Below are positions 39,642-48,286 of a stretch of DNA of 64,000 bases, one piece after another. The notes under the pieces were generated by a model. The model did not search any database and had not been told where the DNA came from. It saw only the letters and a list, made by a program, of their open reading frames with translations. Source of the stretch: Micromonospora sp. WMMD812 (GTDB lineage Bacteria; Actinomycetota; Actinomycetes; Mycobacteriales; Micromonosporaceae). The DNA lies in contig NZ_CP114904.1 of NCBI RefSeq assembly GCF_027497215.1, forward strand, positions 3,742,001-3,806,000, written 5' to 3'. The position numbers were made by a program, and so were the translations under genes. The first letter of the stretch is position 1. Each line of letters starts with the position of its first letter.

Positions 39642-40331
39642 ATGTCCGCACCCTCGATCCGCGCCCGGGTCCGCGCCGAGATGATCGCCGAGATCAAGGC
39701 GGTGGCCCGCCGGCACCTCGCGACCGACGGCGCCAACCTCTCGCTGCGCGCGGTCTCCCGGGACATGGGCATGGTCTCGTCGGCCATCTACCGCTACTTC
39801 CCGAGCCGGGACGAGCTGCTGACAGCCCTGATCATCGAGGCGTACGACGCGCTGGGCGACGCGGTGGAGGCGGCCGACGCCGCGGTCGACCGGAACGACC
39901 TGCGTGGGCGCTGGCACGCCGCGTGCCGGGCCGCCCGCGACTGGGCGCTGACCCATCCGGCCGAGTACGCGCTGCTCTACGGCAGCCCGGTGCCCGGATA
40001 TGCCGCTCCCGACGACACCATCGGCCCGGCCCAGCGGCCACCGCTGACCCTGGTCGGCGTCCTCCGCGACGGGCTGGCCGCCGGCCTGCTCACCCCGACC
40101 CCGGCCGACGAGCTGGCCGCACCGTTGCGGGAGGACCTGACCGAACTCGCCGACGCCTTCTTCCCGGAGCTGCCGGAGGCGCTGCTCGCTCGGGGCATGG
40201 CCGGCTGGACGCAGCTCTTCGGCCTGATCAGCTTCGAGCTGTTCGGCCGGATCAACCGGAGTCTGCCGCACCGGGACGCGTACTTCGACCACCAGGTCGG
40301 GCTGATGGCCGACCTGATCGGCCTGCCCTGA
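39642..40331 (+). CDS. TetR/AcrR-family transcriptional regulator
   Basis: 229 residues. The N-terminal helix-turn-helix spans about residues 15-60: AVARRHLATDGANLSLRAVS, RDMGMVSSAIYRYFPSRDEL. The C-terminal ligand domain (DDTIGPAQRPPLTLVG, GWTQLFGLISFELFGRI) resembles the WHG-type domain of this family. ATG 39642 is the start of the homologous part. It is divergent from the epimerase gene and presumably represses both through the two AGAGCAC-Y-GCTCT boxes between them. Ligand unknown. Confidence 0.9.
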   Translation: MSAPSIRARVRAEMIAEIKAVARRHLATDGANLSLRAVSRDMGMVSSAIYRYFPSRDELLTALIIEAYDALGDAVEAADAAVDRNDLRGRWHAACRAARDWALTHPAEYALLYGSPVPGYAAPDDTIGPAQRPPLTLVGVLRDGLAAGLLTPTPADELAAPLREDLTELADAFFPELPEALLARGMAGWTQLFGLISFELFGRINRSLPHRDAYFDHQVGLMADLIGLP

Positions 40332-40437
40332 CCGGCTGGCCGCGTCAGCCGCGCGGCATGACCGACAGCGACAGCGGCAGCGGCGGCGGCGGCGGGAATC
40401 CGACCACGCGGAAAGCCGCCTACGGTACCGGTCCGGG

Positions 40438-41406
40438 TCAGGTGCCGTCCGACGAGTGGCCCGGGAAGAGGTGGGCGGCCGGGTCGATCGCCACGGCCGC
40501 GTTGTTGACCGCCGTCGCCGCCTCGCCGAAGCCGGTGGCGATCAGGCGGACCTTGCCGGGGTACTCCGTGATGTCGCCGGCCGCGAAGATCCGCGGCAGG
40601 TTGGTCGCCATCGTGCTGTCCACCACGATGTGCCGCCGGTCCAGCCGCAGCCCCCACTCGGCGAGCGGGCCGAGGTCGGCGGTGAAGCCGAGCGCCGCGA
40701 CGACCGTGTCGACCGGCAGCGTCTCCGCGGCGCTTCCCCGCACGGTGATCTCCGCGCCGCTGACCGCGCCGTCACCGTGCAGCCGGGTCACCTCGGCGTT
40801 GACCACGACCCGGATCGGCAGCGCCAGGACCCGGGCGACCGTGGCGGCGTGCGCCCGGAACTTTTCCCGCCGGTGCACCATCGTCACCGAGCGGGCCAGC
40901 GGGTGCAGCGTCAACGCCCAGTCGAAGGCGGAGTCGCCCCCGCCGACGATCAGCACGTCCCGGCCGGCCAGCTCGGCCGGCTGCGGTACGAAGTAGACGA
41001 TCCCGGTGCCGACGAAGTGCTCGGCGACCGGTAGCGGGCGCGGGGTGAAGCTGCCCAGCCCGCCGGTGACGATCACCGCGCCGCACCGCAGTTGCTCCCC
41101 GCCGGCCAGGCCGAGCACCGGGTGCCCGTCGGCGTAGGAGAGCTTCTCCGCCCGGGTGCCGAGCAGGTACCGCGGCGCGAACGGCGCGGCCTGGGCGACG
41201 AGGTTGGCCACCAGGTCGCGGCCCTTGATCGACGGGAAGCCCGCCACGTCGAGGATCAGCTTCTCCGGGTACATGGCCGTGACCTGGCCGCCGGGCTCCG
41301 GCAGGGCGTCGATCACCGCCACGGAGAGCCCTCGGAACCCGGCGTAGTACGCGGCGAAGAGACCGGCCGGACCGGCCCCGATCACTGCGACATCGACCTC
41401 GCGCAT
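40438..41406 (-). CDS. Thioredoxin-reductase-like ferredoxin/flavodoxin-NADP reductase
   Basis: 322 residues. FAD motif VAVIGAGPAGLFAAYYAGFR at the N-terminus, EPGGQVTAMYPEKLILDVAG next, NADP-binding motif VLIVGGGDSAFDWALTLHPL near 152, and FAAGDITEYPGKVRLIATGF near the C-terminus. It lacks the CxxC redox pair of thioredoxin reductase (the site reads VYFVPQPAEL), which identifies the TrxR-like ferredoxin-NADP reductase group. It should pass electrons between NADPH and a ferredoxin. No ferredoxin gene is adjacent. Convergent with tetR. Confidence 0.85.
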   Translation of the reverse strand: MREVDVAVIGAGPAGLFAAYYAGFRGLSVAVIDALPEPGGQVTAMYPEKLILDVAGFPSIKGRDLVANLVAQAAPFAPRYLLGTRAEKLSYADGHPVLGLAGGEQLRCGAVIVTGGLGSFTPRPLPVAEHFVGTGIVYFVPQPAELAGRDVLIVGGGDSAFDWALTLHPLARSVTMVHRREKFRAHAATVARVLALPIRVVVNAEVTRLHGDGAVSGAEITVRGSAAETLPVDTVVAALGFTADLGPLAEWGLRLDRRHIVVDSTMATNLPRIFAAGDITEYPGKVRLIATGFGEAATAVNNAAVAIDPAAHLFPGHSSDGT

Positions 41407-41866
41407 GGCGTACCGTCGCTTCCCGCTCGCGGATCAACGCGTGCTGATGCCGACGGTAGGGCGGCGGTGCCGCCCGGGCAAGCATGTCCCAGGACGCCGC
41501 GCGAAAGCTCGCGACGCCGCCGCCACACACCCCCCGAGGCCCGAGCCCTTCCGAGGCCCGAACCCTGCCCGCGGCCCGAGCCCTTCCCCGGGCCCGAGCC
41601 GCCGCATCGAGGCTCGAGCTGACCCGGACCCAACCCGCGGCACCAAGGCCGAGCCGGGACCGGGGACCGCATCGAGGCGGCAACATCCCTGAAGTTGCCC
41701 CCTCGGAGGATTGGGAGACAGCAACATCCGGAAAGTTGCGCAGATCATGAGCACGCCCGGCATGGGCGCGCGCTGCGCCGCGCCGGGGCGGGGCGCGCCC
41801 GGGCGGGCTGGGGCGGGGCGGGGCGGGGCCGGGCGGGCTGGGGCGGAGCGGCGGCGCCCGCTGGCG
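41407..41866. other. 460-base gene-free region with GC-rich repeats
   Basis: Between the reductase start and the rhomboid stop. It holds degenerate copies of a CGAGGCCCGAGCCCTT-type unit (about 41537-41620), the two small PAL-7 hairpins, and a G-rich run GGGCGGGGCGGGGCGGGGCC with GGGCGGGCTGGGGC units (about 41790-41850). No frame with coding character and no RNA gene recognised. The reductase promoter presumably lies near 41410-41460. Confidence 0.6.
41679..41739. repeat. Twin hairpins PAL-7 (GCAAC-N9-GTTGC x 2)
   Basis: GCAACATCCCTGAAGTTGC (41680-41698) and GCAACATCCGGAAAGTTGC (41721-41739) are direct repeats of a small hairpin and pair weakly with each other. They share the CAACTT/AAGTTG core with PAL-3 and PAL-10. 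A degenerate member at best. Confidence 0.5.
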
Positions 41867-42520
41867 TCAGGGCAGCGAGAGCGTGGACTCGGAGTGGTAG
41901 GGCCCGCCCCGGTCGGAGCGGCGGCGCCGGAACAGGATGGCGGCGATCACCCCGCCGAGCAGCCCGAACAGGTGCCCCTGCCAGGAGATCCGGTCGTCGG
42001 TGGGGAGGATTCCGACGAGCTGCCAGCCGTAGAGCAGACCGACCAGCAGGAAGACCGCGAAGTTCCACCAACTGCGCTCGACGATGCCCCGGGTGAGCAG
42101 GATGCCGAGGTAGCCGAAGATAACCCCGCTCGCACCGACCACCACGGTGTTCGACGAGCCGGTGAACCACACACCGAGCCCGCTGACCAGGACGATCACC
42201 AGGGTGGACCAGAGGAACCGGCGGGCGCCGGCGGCGAGCACGAAGGTGCCGAGCAGGATCAGCGGGATGCTGTTGCTGTAGAGGTGGTCGAAGCCGTGGT
42301 GCAGGAACGGAGAGAAGAAGACCCCGTCAAGACCGTCGATGCGGTGCGGGATGATGCCGGCGGTGGAGTCCAGTCCGAACGCGAGGCCCTGGTCGATCGC
42401 CTCGATGAGGAAGAGGAAGGGCACGACCGCGCACATCGCGACGAAGGCCCGGCCGAGCGCCGCGTAGAAGGCCTCGGTGCCGAACCGGTTGGGGTCGCCA
42501 CTTCCGGGGAGCAGGGTCAC
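41867..42520 (-). CDS. Rhomboid-family intramembrane serine protease
   Basis: 217 residues with about six membrane helices. The catalytic Ser lies in VVVGASGVIFGYLGILL (GxSG) and the His in SWQGHLFGLLGGVIAA; the oxyanion-type HxxxN appears as FDHLYSNSIPLILLG. It cleaves substrates within the membrane. GTG 42520 follows TTGGAGG very closely, and TAGCAG seven bases upstream could make it leaderless; in-frame extension to 42802 is not supported. Substrate unknown. Confidence 0.88.
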   Translation of the reverse strand: MTLLPGSGDPNRFGTEAFYAALGRAFVAMCAVVPFLFLIEAIDQGLAFGLDSTAGIIPHRIDGLDGVFFSPFLHHGFDHLYSNSIPLILLGTFVLAAGARRFLWSTLVIVLVSGLGVWFTGSSNTVVVGASGVIFGYLGILLTRGIVERSWWNFAVFLLVGLLYGWQLVGILPTDDRISWQGHLFGLLGGVIAAILFRRRRSDRGGPYHSESTLSLP

Positions 42521-42632
42521 CCTCCAACTGCTATCAGCAAACCCGGCCGGCCGCCACTCACGTCCCGCCGCACCGGACGAACAACGGCGGGGCGGGTGGT
42601 GCTCCACCCGCCCCGCCGTCGTCGCGTGGTGA

Positions 42633-43313
42633 TCAGTACCAGCCGCTGCTCTGCGAGTGCGCCCAGGCCTTGCACGGCGTGTCGTACCGGCCCTCGATGT
42701 AGCCCAGACCCCACTTGATCTGGGTGGCCGGGTTGGTCTGCCAGTCGTCGGCGACCGAACCCATCTTGCTGCCGGGCAGCGCCTGGGGGATGCCGTACGC
42801 ACCGGATGAGGAGTTGCGGGCCTTGTGGTTCCAGCCGCTCTCCTTGCTCCAGAGCTTGTCGAGGCAGGGGAACTCCGCGATCTCGAAGCCCGCCTTGATC
42901 ATCTCGGCGCAGCCGATCTTCCGGTTGCCGCTGTACTCCTCGCAGGAGGCCGGAATCGGCCCGGTGTACGGCTTGGCGGGCGCGTTCTCCGCGGCCTCGC
43001 GCTCGCGCTTGCGGGACGCCGCGGCCTGCTCGGCCTTCCGGGCCCGCTCGGCTGCCTCCTTGGCGGCCTCGGCGGCCCGCAGCTTGGCCTGGTACTCGGC
43101 CGCGCGCTGCTTGGCAGACTGCATCTGGTGTGCGGCCTGCCGGTCCCGCTGGTATTCGTACTCGGCCTGGTCGACCTCCGCGCCGACCTGCGCGGTGAGG
43201 CCCTGTTGCTGGGTCTCCCGGTCTTCGCCCAGATAGAAGCCGCCGGCAACACCCACGGAGAGCAGTGCGACGGCGGCCGTACGGGCACCCAACCGGCTCC
43301 ACAGCCGACTCAC
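42633..43313 (-). CDS. Secreted transglycosylase-like (SLT/Rpf-type) protein
   Basis: 226 residues. An N-terminal signal/anchor (RTAAVALLSVGVAGGFYLG) is followed by a charged coiled coil (residues 40-125, rich in Ala/Arg/Glu) and a C-terminal lysozyme-like domain: DKLWSKESGWNHKARNSSSG holds the likely catalytic Glu, then AYGIPQALPGSKMG and IKWGLGYIEGRYDTPCKAWA. It should cut peptidoglycan glycan strands outside the cell. GTG 43313 follows AAGGGA. A Crp-type palindrome lies about 230 bases upstream, recalling Crp control of rpfA in mycobacteria. Confidence 0.87.
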   Translation of the reverse strand: MSRLWSRLGARTAAVALLSVGVAGGFYLGEDRETQQQGLTAQVGAEVDQAEYEYQRDRQAAHQMQSAKQRAAEYQAKLRAAEAAKEAAERARKAEQAAASRKREREAAENAPAKPYTGPIPASCEEYSGNRKIGCAEMIKAGFEIAEFPCLDKLWSKESGWNHKARNSSSGAYGIPQALPGSKMGSVADDWQTNPATQIKWGLGYIEGRYDTPCKAWAHSQSSGWY

Positions 43314-43539
43314 GAAGTGGTCCCTTCGTCGGGGGCAAGGACACGGCGCGGTGTCGGGCCCTCGGGGCCCCGTCCCCGCGCCGTGAGCGCCCCGACCGCA
43401 GCCGGTCGCAGCCGACGTACCGGATCCCGCCGATCTCGTTCCTGGTGTGACGAACGATGCTCGGCGATCTTTCCGGTGCGCGGGCGCTCGTGGGACACCA
43501 TCGCGCACAGTGAGGCCGATGGGAAACCACCGGACATGT

Positions 43540-43557
43540 TTGTGACTTGCGCCACAA
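43540..43557. promoter_or_regulatory. Crp-type 18-bp palindrome upstream of the transglycosylase gene
   Basis: TTGTGACTTGCGCCACAA fits TGTG-N8-CACA with one complete TTGTGA half. Same architecture as the site before pckG at 53321. The 277-base gap 43314-43590 holds nothing else I recognise; the c-di-AMP (ydaO) signature was looked for and not found. Confidence 0.5.
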
Positions 43558-43590
43558 GCTAAATCCGGATGAACCCGGACATAACAGTCA

Positions 43591-45006
43591 TCAGGTCGGG
43601 ACATCCTCCAGGAGATCCGTCACCATCGCGGCGATCGGCGACCGCTCCGAACGGCTGAGCGTGACGTGGGCGAAGAGCGGATGGCCCTTCAACGCCTCGA
43701 TCACCGCGGTCACCCCGTCGTGCCGGCCGACCCGGAGGTTGTCCCGCTGCGCCACGTCGTGGGTGAGCACCACCCGGGAGCCCTGCCCGATCCGGGACAG
43801 CACGGTGAGCAGCACCCCCCGCTCCAGGGACTGCGCCTCGTCCACGATCACGAAGGCGTCATGCAGGCTGCGGCCCCGGATGTGGGTCAGCGGCAGGACC
43901 TCGAGCAGACCGCGGGAGGTGACCTCCTCGAGCACGTTCTCGTGCACCACGGACCCCAGGGTGTCGAAGACCGCCTGCGCCCAGGGCGACATCTTCTCCG
44001 ACTCGGACCCGGGCAGATAGCCCAACTCCTGGCCGCCGACCGCGTACAGCGGTCGGAAGACGATCACCTTCTTATGCCGGCGCCGCTCCATCACGGCCTC
44101 CAGCCCGGCGCAGAGCGCCAGCGCCGACTTGCCGGTGCCCGCCCGCCCGCCGAGCGACACGATGCCGATCGACTCGTCCAGCAGCAGGTCCAGCGCGATC
44201 CGCTGCTCGGCGGAGCGCCCGTGCACACCGAACGCCTCCCGGTCGCCGCGGACCAGCCGCACCGACTTGTCCGGCAGGACCCGGCCGAGCGCCGACCCCC
44301 GCGCGGAGTGCAACACCAGGCCGGTGTGACAGGGCAGCCCCGCCGCCCCGTCCAGGTCGATCGCTTCGCCGCCGTAGAGCCGGCCGATCTGCTCCTCGCT
44401 CAGTTCCAGCTCGGACATCCCGGTCCAGGTCGGGTCGCTGGCCTGGCCGTGCCGGTACTCGTCCGCGCGCAGGCCGACCGAGGCGGCCTTGACCCGCAGC
44501 GGCATGTCCTTGCTGACCAGGGTCACCGCCCGACCCTCGGTGGCCAGGTTGAGGGCCACGGAGAGGATCCGGGCGTCGTTGGACTCGGTGCGGAAGCCGG
44601 GCGGCAGGACCCCGTCGTCGGTGTGGTTGAGCTCCACCCGCAGGGTGCCGCCGGCGTCGTTGGCGGGCACCGGACGGTCCAGGCGGCCGTGCCGCACGCG
44701 CAGCTCGTCCAGCATGCGCAGCGACTGGCGCGCGAACCAGCCCAACTCCGGATGGTGCCGTTTCCCCTCCAGTTCCGAGATCACCACCAGCGGCAGCACC
44801 ACCTCGTGCTCGGCGAAGCGGTGGAACGCCGCAGGGTCGGAGAGCAGTACCGAGGTGTCCAGGACATAGACCTGGCCGTCTGGTCGGGGCTCCTTGGCGT
44901 CGGCCGACGCGGCGGCCGCCGTGCGGCGGCTCCGGGTGGCGCGGCGGGTCGTGGCAGTCGCGGCCGGGGTCTGGTCGGCACCGGCGGTGGTACGGCGAGT
45001 CGTCAC
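43591..45006 (-). CDS. PhoH-family ATPase with N-terminal PIN domain
   Basis: 471 residues. A basic Thr/Ala/Arg-rich start (1-45) leads to a PIN ribonuclease domain: [20 protein letters not shown] and later acidic residues near [12 protein letters not shown]. The PhoH helicase-like part has Walker [17 protein letters not shown] near 300 and Walker [21 protein letters not shown] near 400. PIN-PhoH fusions act as RNA helicase-nucleases. GTG 45006 is taken as start, with GGAG seven bases before it; the frame is open to 45117. Confidence 0.87.
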   Translation of the reverse strand: MTTRRTTAGADQTPAATATTRRATRSRRTAAAASADAKEPRPDGQVYVLDTSVLLSDPAAFHRFAEHEVVLPLVVISELEGKRHHPELGWFARQSLRMLDELRVRHGRLDRPVPANDAGGTLRVELNHTDDGVLPPGFRTESNDARILSVALNLATEGRAVTLVSKDMPLRVKAASVGLRADEYRHGQASDPTWTGMSELELSEEQIGRLYGGEAIDLDGAAGLPCHTGLVLHSARGSALGRVLPDKSVRLVRGDREAFGVHGRSAEQRIALDLLLDESIGIVSLGGRAGTGKSALALCAGLEAVMERRRHKKVIVFRPLYAVGGQELGYLPGSESEKMSPWAQAVFDTLGSVVHENVLEEVTSRGLLEVLPLTHIRGRSLHDAFVIVDEAQSLERGVLLTVLSRIGQGSRVVLTHDVAQRDNLRVGRHDGVTAVIEALKGHPLFAHVTLSRSERSPIAAMVTDLLEDVPT

Positions 45007-45435
45007 AGGCCTGCTCCGGCAGGTGGGCACCCGCCACCCGCGTTCCGCCTCCTCCGGTGCCCGGGCAGACACGGGGTCGGATGCGGGCCCCGTGCGCGAG
45101 GTCGCAGGTCCGGGCAACCGGTTGGCCCGGGAGAACCCCGTGCCATGCCTAGACGCTAGCCGCGTACGGGCCCCCCGGCTAGGGGGCGATCGTGGATCTC
45201 CGGGGACCGGTGTGTGAACAGCCGCGCGGCCGGCGGCAGCCGGCGCGATCGGGCACGCCGGCTGCCGAGCCGTGGGCGGCGGAGCCGGCCGGGATGCATG
45301 CCCCCTGCGCGCATCCCGGCCGGTGGGACCACCGTCACCGGTCTGACGTGGCCCCGACGGTGCGTGTCCGCCGCGGACGACGCACCGCGCCTGCTCGGCG
45401 GCCGCCGAGGCGCCCGTGGGCGCCCCGTCGGCCGT
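45007..45435. other. Gene-free region upstream of the PhoH gene
   Basis: 429 bases that should hold the PhoH promoter. Apart from the 13-bp-arm hairpin at 45285-45323 I see no coding frame, RNA gene or clear promoter. Confidence 0.5.
45285..45323. terminator. Hairpin with 13-bp perfect arms between the 45436 gene and the PhoH gene
   Basis: CCGGCCGGGATGC (45285-45297) pairs with GCATCCCGGCCGG (45311-45323) across a 13-base loop. It lies about 110 bases downstream of the leftward gene ending at 45436 and may stop read-through into the PhoH gene. Confidence 0.5.
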
Positions 45436-45768
45436 CTAACCGGTTCGCCGGACGAGGGTGCCGGTCGGGTGCCGCCCGGTGACCGGGGCGGCCGGCGCCG
45501 TGAACGACGAGCCGGTGTACGTGGTGCCGGGCCGGGCCACCGTGCCGCTCACCTGCAGCGTGCTCGGCGGCGCGGACAACGCCGACGCGATGGCGGCCTG
45601 CGCGTCCCGGCGGCGCCGGTTCCAGGCGCCACGGTCGCCGTCGAAGTAGCCCTGCCGGTAGCCGAACCGGTAGCCGATGCGGTAGCTGAGCTGCCCGTGC
45701 AACCGCCCGGCCGCGTAGCTGGTCGCGCCGAGCACAAGTACCAGGAAGATCGCGAGGAAGGGGCTCAT
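45436..45768 (-). CDS. Small membrane-anchored hypothetical protein
   Basis: 110 residues. One N-terminal helix (MSPFLAIFLVLVLGATSYAA) leads to GRLHGQLSYRIGYRFGYRQG, a Gly/Tyr/Arg repeat pattern, and then a Ser/Thr/Ala/Pro tail. No family recognised. ATG 45768 follows CGGAGGGG. It lies 31 bases downstream of the gene ending at 45800 and is probably co-transcribed with it. Confidence 0.65.
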   Translation of the reverse strand: MSPFLAIFLVLVLGATSYAAGRLHGQLSYRIGYRFGYRQGYFDGDRGAWNRRRRDAQAAIASALSAPPSTLQVSGTVARPGTTYTGSSFTAPAAPVTGRHPTGTLVRRTG

Positions 45769-45799
45769 CGCGCCCCTCCGATGTGCCGCGGGTGCCGGG

Positions 45800-46144
45800 T
45801 CATCGCTCCTCCGGCTCGACGCTCGTGGGATCGGCGACCAGCAGCCGGTCCAGGTCGTCGGTGCTGACCTCCTCGACCAGCTCGACGCTGATCCGGCAGC
45901 CGTCCAGGACCACCTCCGCCACCGACGACCGCCGGATCTCGCCGCCGGCGTCGTAGACCCGGACGCTCAGCTCGGGGCAGCCGAGGTGGGTACGCCAGGC
46001 GTTCCACTCCGTCCGGTCGCCCACGCTCAGCGAGAGGTAACGGCAGCCCCGGGCCAGGTAGAGGCGCCAGGGGGCGCTCAGGCCGGCATCGACCCCCTGG
46101 GCGATCAGACCGAAGGCCTGGGCACGGGTTGCTAGTTCGGTCAC
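45800..46144 (-). CDS. Conserved hypothetical protein (114 aa)
   Basis: Acidic, soluble protein of mixed alpha/beta character: ATRAQAFGLIAQGVDAGLSA, RLYLARGCRYLSLSVGDRTE, ELVEEVSTDDLDRLL. I cannot name a family. The second of two adjacent GTG codons (46144) has the better spacing to GGAGG. It is divergent from the XRE regulator at 46409, and the 264 bases between them probably hold both promoters. Confidence 0.65.
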   Translation of the reverse strand: MTELATRAQAFGLIAQGVDAGLSAPWRLYLARGCRYLSLSVGDRTEWNAWRTHLGCPELSVRVYDAGGEIRRSSVAEVVLDGCRISVELVEEVSTDDLDRLLVADPTSVEPEER

Positions 46145-46341
46145 CACACCTCCCCTGCACCGAAGATGTGACGCATGTGAGCACCGATCGTCTCAGGCAC
46201 GTGACACACCGTAGGTTGTCCCATGAGCGTGACAGTATCAGCTTTTCGTCCGTTTACCCCGACACCTACGGGCATCTATTCTGCCCAGGTGATACCCCTC
46301 AGGAGCGGCGCTGGATCGTTTACCGGAAATCCGAATGGTCC

Positions 46342-46357
46342 GTCACGTTCGCGTGAC
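46342..46357. promoter_or_regulatory. Perfect inverted repeat GTCACG-TTCG-CGTGAC upstream of the XRE gene
   Basis: A 16-bp palindrome with a TTCG centre, 40 bases before the -10 box TACCGT (46397-46402). Possible operator for the XRE regulator. The whole gap 46145-46408 is less GC-rich than its surroundings. Confidence 0.4.
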
Positions 46358-46396
46358 AGCAGCGTGCCAGGGCCCTCATCCCGGGCCGACTGGCCG

Positions 46397-46402
46397 TACC
46401 GT
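46397..46402 (+). promoter_or_regulatory. Leaderless -10 box of the XRE gene
   Basis: TACCGT, six bases before GTG 46409. Confidence 0.5.
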
Positions 46403-46408
46403 CACGGG

Positions 46409-46852
46409 GTGACCGAGACGGCCAACGCACGGAAGATCGCCTTTGCGACGTTCGTCCGGCGTGCCCTCGATGAGGCACGTGCGACCCGGGCCTGGAGTGG
46501 CACCGAGGTCTCCCGCCGCACCGGCGTCTCCCGGCAGACCATCAACCGGTGGGTACGCGGCGACTGGGCCAGTGACCCGGAGGCCGAGCGGGTGGTCGCC
46601 TTCTGCGAGGGGCTCGGCCTCAACCCGGCCGCCGCGTTCGCGGCCCTCGGCTGGGACCGCACCGCCGCCGCGCCGCGCGGGAACCAGCCTCCTCCACCGA
46701 TGGATCCCGACGTGGAGGCGCTGCTGCGCCGGCTGGTCGATCCGAACGTCTCGGACGCGGAGAAGTTCCACATCCGCGAAACCATTCGCTACCTCGCTTA
46801 TCGCCCGACTCTCCCGGTCGATGTCCGAAAGCGAGGACAGCAGGCCGGTTAG
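46409..46852 (+). CDS. XRE-type helix-turn-helix regulator
   Basis: 147 residues. The HTH spans about residues 27-70: WSGTEVSRRTGVSRQTINRW, VRGDWASDPEAERVVAFCEG, ending LNPAAAFAALGW. The C-terminal part (DPDVEALLRRLVDPNVSDAE) is short and may dimerise. The GTG at 46409 is leaderless after TACCGT; the frame upstream to 46223 is open but unlike coding sequence. Target genes unknown; the divergent gene at 45800 is a candidate. Confidence 0.83.
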   Translation: MTETANARKIAFATFVRRALDEARATRAWSGTEVSRRTGVSRQTINRWVRGDWASDPEAERVVAFCEGLGLNPAAAFAALGWDRTAAAPRGNQPPPPMDPDVEALLRRLVDPNVSDAEKFHIRETIRYLAYRPTLPVDVRKRGQQAG

Positions 46853-47014
46853 TTCCTCAGATGGCGAAAGAACAGCAGGTCAGACTCATTCGTTTCGCTC
46901 CGGGGCTGGAACGGGCACGCTAGCGTCCCTATTCGTACTGCTTGGGCTCGTCGTCGGCGGGGGGACGGGACAAGGCCGAACCCAGCCCTGCGGGACAGAA
47001 GGAGGGGTCTGTCC

Positions 47015-47368
47015 ATGACCCTGAAATGGTTGGCAGTCGTGGTGGCCACGGTGTCGTTGACGCTGTGCGTCACCGGGAACGCGGTGACCCTCGTGGTCAA
47101 CGGCGGGCAGCTTCCCATGCTCGTGAACCTCTTCGCTCTCACCATCGCCGGCACCTCGGTCGTCCTGGCCGTGCTGGCGGAGCTGCACGAGCGACTGAAC
47201 GACCGGATCAGCGCGCTCACCGAGTTCCTGGTCGCCCGGCTGAACGAAATCGAGTCGCACACCGGCGACCGCAACACCGGTTTCGTGGAGGGCTACCTGC
47301 TCAGCCACGGGCAGGAGGCGGCGGTCGTGCCCTTCGGGCGCCGGGGTCGGGGAGCCGCTGAACGCTGA
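47015..47368 (+). CDS. Small two-TM membrane protein
   Basis: 117 residues. Two membrane helices (WLAVVVATVSLTLCVTGNAV and LVNLFALTIAGTSVVLAVLA) precede an amphipathic helix (ELHERLNDRISALTEFLVAR) and a charged tail. No family recognised. ATG 47015 follows AAGGAGGGG. A short terminator follows, so it is probably transcribed alone. Confidence 0.7.
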   Translation: MTLKWLAVVVATVSLTLCVTGNAVTLVVNGGQLPMLVNLFALTIAGTSVVLAVLAELHERLNDRISALTEFLVARLNEIESHTGDRNTGFVEGYLLSHGQEAAVVPFGRRGRGAAER

Positions 47369-47375
47369 TCATTCC

Positions 47376-47397
47376 GCCCTCGCCGAGGGGCTTTTAT
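47376..47397 (+). terminator. Intrinsic terminator with T-run
   Basis: Stem CCCTC-GCC-GAGGG (47377-47389) followed by GCTTTTAT, eight bases after the stop at 47368. One of the few hairpins here with a T-run. Confidence 0.65.
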
Positions 47398-47426
47398 CGG
47401 CCACGAATGAGCCGCCGGAGCCGGGG

Positions 47427-47432
47427 TACGCT
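47427..47432 (+). promoter_or_regulatory. Leaderless -10 box of otsB
   Basis: TACGCT, seven bases (GACGCGC) before GTG 47440. Confidence 0.5.
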
Positions 47433-47439
47433 GACGCGC

Positions 47440-48264
47440 GTGCCGCCGTTGAATGTGGGCAACCAGCAGCCGAGGACTCCGTTGGACGCCGATGAGGCCT
47501 GGCGCACGACCGCCGGTCGAGCCGGCGGGACCGTGCTCTTCTTCGACTTCGACGGCACGCTCGCGCCGGTCGACGACGACCCGACCGCGGTCCAGCCCGC
47601 GCCGAAGGTGCTGGCGGCGATCGAGGCGCTCGCCCCGATGGTCCGACGGATCGCGATCGTGTCGGCCCGGCCGGTGGAGTTCCTCCGCGCGCATCTCGGC
47701 GGCCTCGACGGGGTGGATCTCTACGGCCTCTACGGCCTCGAACACAGTCACTCCGGCGGGGAGACGGTGACCGAGCCGGCCGCGCTGCCCTGGGTGCCCA
47801 CCATGGCCGAGCTCGCCGACCTCGCCCGCGCCGAACTCCCCGCGGGCACGCTCGTCGAGTACAAGCGGCTGTCGGTGGCGCTGCACTGGCGTACCGCTCG
47901 GCAGTTGGGCGATGCGGTGCAGGAGTGGGGTCGCGCCCAGGCCGACCGGCTCGGGCTGCGGGTGCAGGCGGGCCGGATGGTGCTCGAACTCAAGCCACCG
48001 GTCGACCGGGACAAGGGCATGGTGATCGGCGAGGTGATCCGCGACGCCGAGGCGGCCTGGTACTTCGGCGACGACGTCTCCGACATCAAGGCGTTCGCCG
48101 CGCTGCGTGCCCGGGCCGCCGCGGACCCGGACTTCTTCGGCGTCTGCGTCGCCGTGGCCAACCCGGAGACCGGTCAGGAGGTGGCCGACGCCGCCGATCT
48201 CACCATCGACTCCCCCGCCGCCCTCGGCGACTTCCTCACCGAAGCCGCCCACCACCTGACCTGA
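47440..48264 (+). CDS. otsB: Trehalose-6-phosphate phosphatase
   Basis: 274 residues of the HAD superfamily. It removes phosphate from trehalose 6-phosphate, the last step of the OtsAB route. Catalytic motif I is FFDFDGTLAPVDDDP near residue 30, motif II IVSARPVEFLRAHLGGLDGV, and motif III YFGDDVSDIKAFAAL near 207. GTG 47440 (VPPLNVGNQQPRTP) lies exactly at a leaderless distance from TACGCT; the ATG at 47407 upstream overlaps the promoter. No otsA is visible here. Confidence 0.92.
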   Translation: MPPLNVGNQQPRTPLDADEAWRTTAGRAGGTVLFFDFDGTLAPVDDDPTAVQPAPKVLAAIEALAPMVRRIAIVSARPVEFLRAHLGGLDGVDLYGLYGLEHSHSGGETVTEPAALPWVPTMAELADLARAELPAGTLVEYKRLSVALHWRTARQLGDAVQEWGRAQADRLGLRVQAGRMVLELKPPVDRDKGMVIGEVIRDAEAAWYFGDDVSDIKAFAALRARAAADPDFFGVCVAVANPETGQEVADAADLTIDSPAALGDFLTEAAHHLT

Positions 48265-48282
48265 CGGCCCGGGCGAGGGCCG
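48265..48282. terminator. Short hairpin between convergent otsB and prenyltransferase genes
   Basis: CGGCCC (48265-48270) and GGGCCG (48277-48282) with a six-base loop, at the otsB stop. Confidence 0.4.
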
Positions 48283-48286
48283 CCGG

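Noticed and set aside
41407..41866. A coding gene in the GC-rich gap
   Set aside because: Frames there are low-complexity Pro/Arg/Gly strings with no domain and no start signals.
43314..43590. c-di-AMP (ydaO) riboswitch ahead of the transglycosylase gene
   Set aside because: This gene class often has one, but the conserved CAGCTAACC-type core and the GGGGAACC element were not found on the relevant strand.
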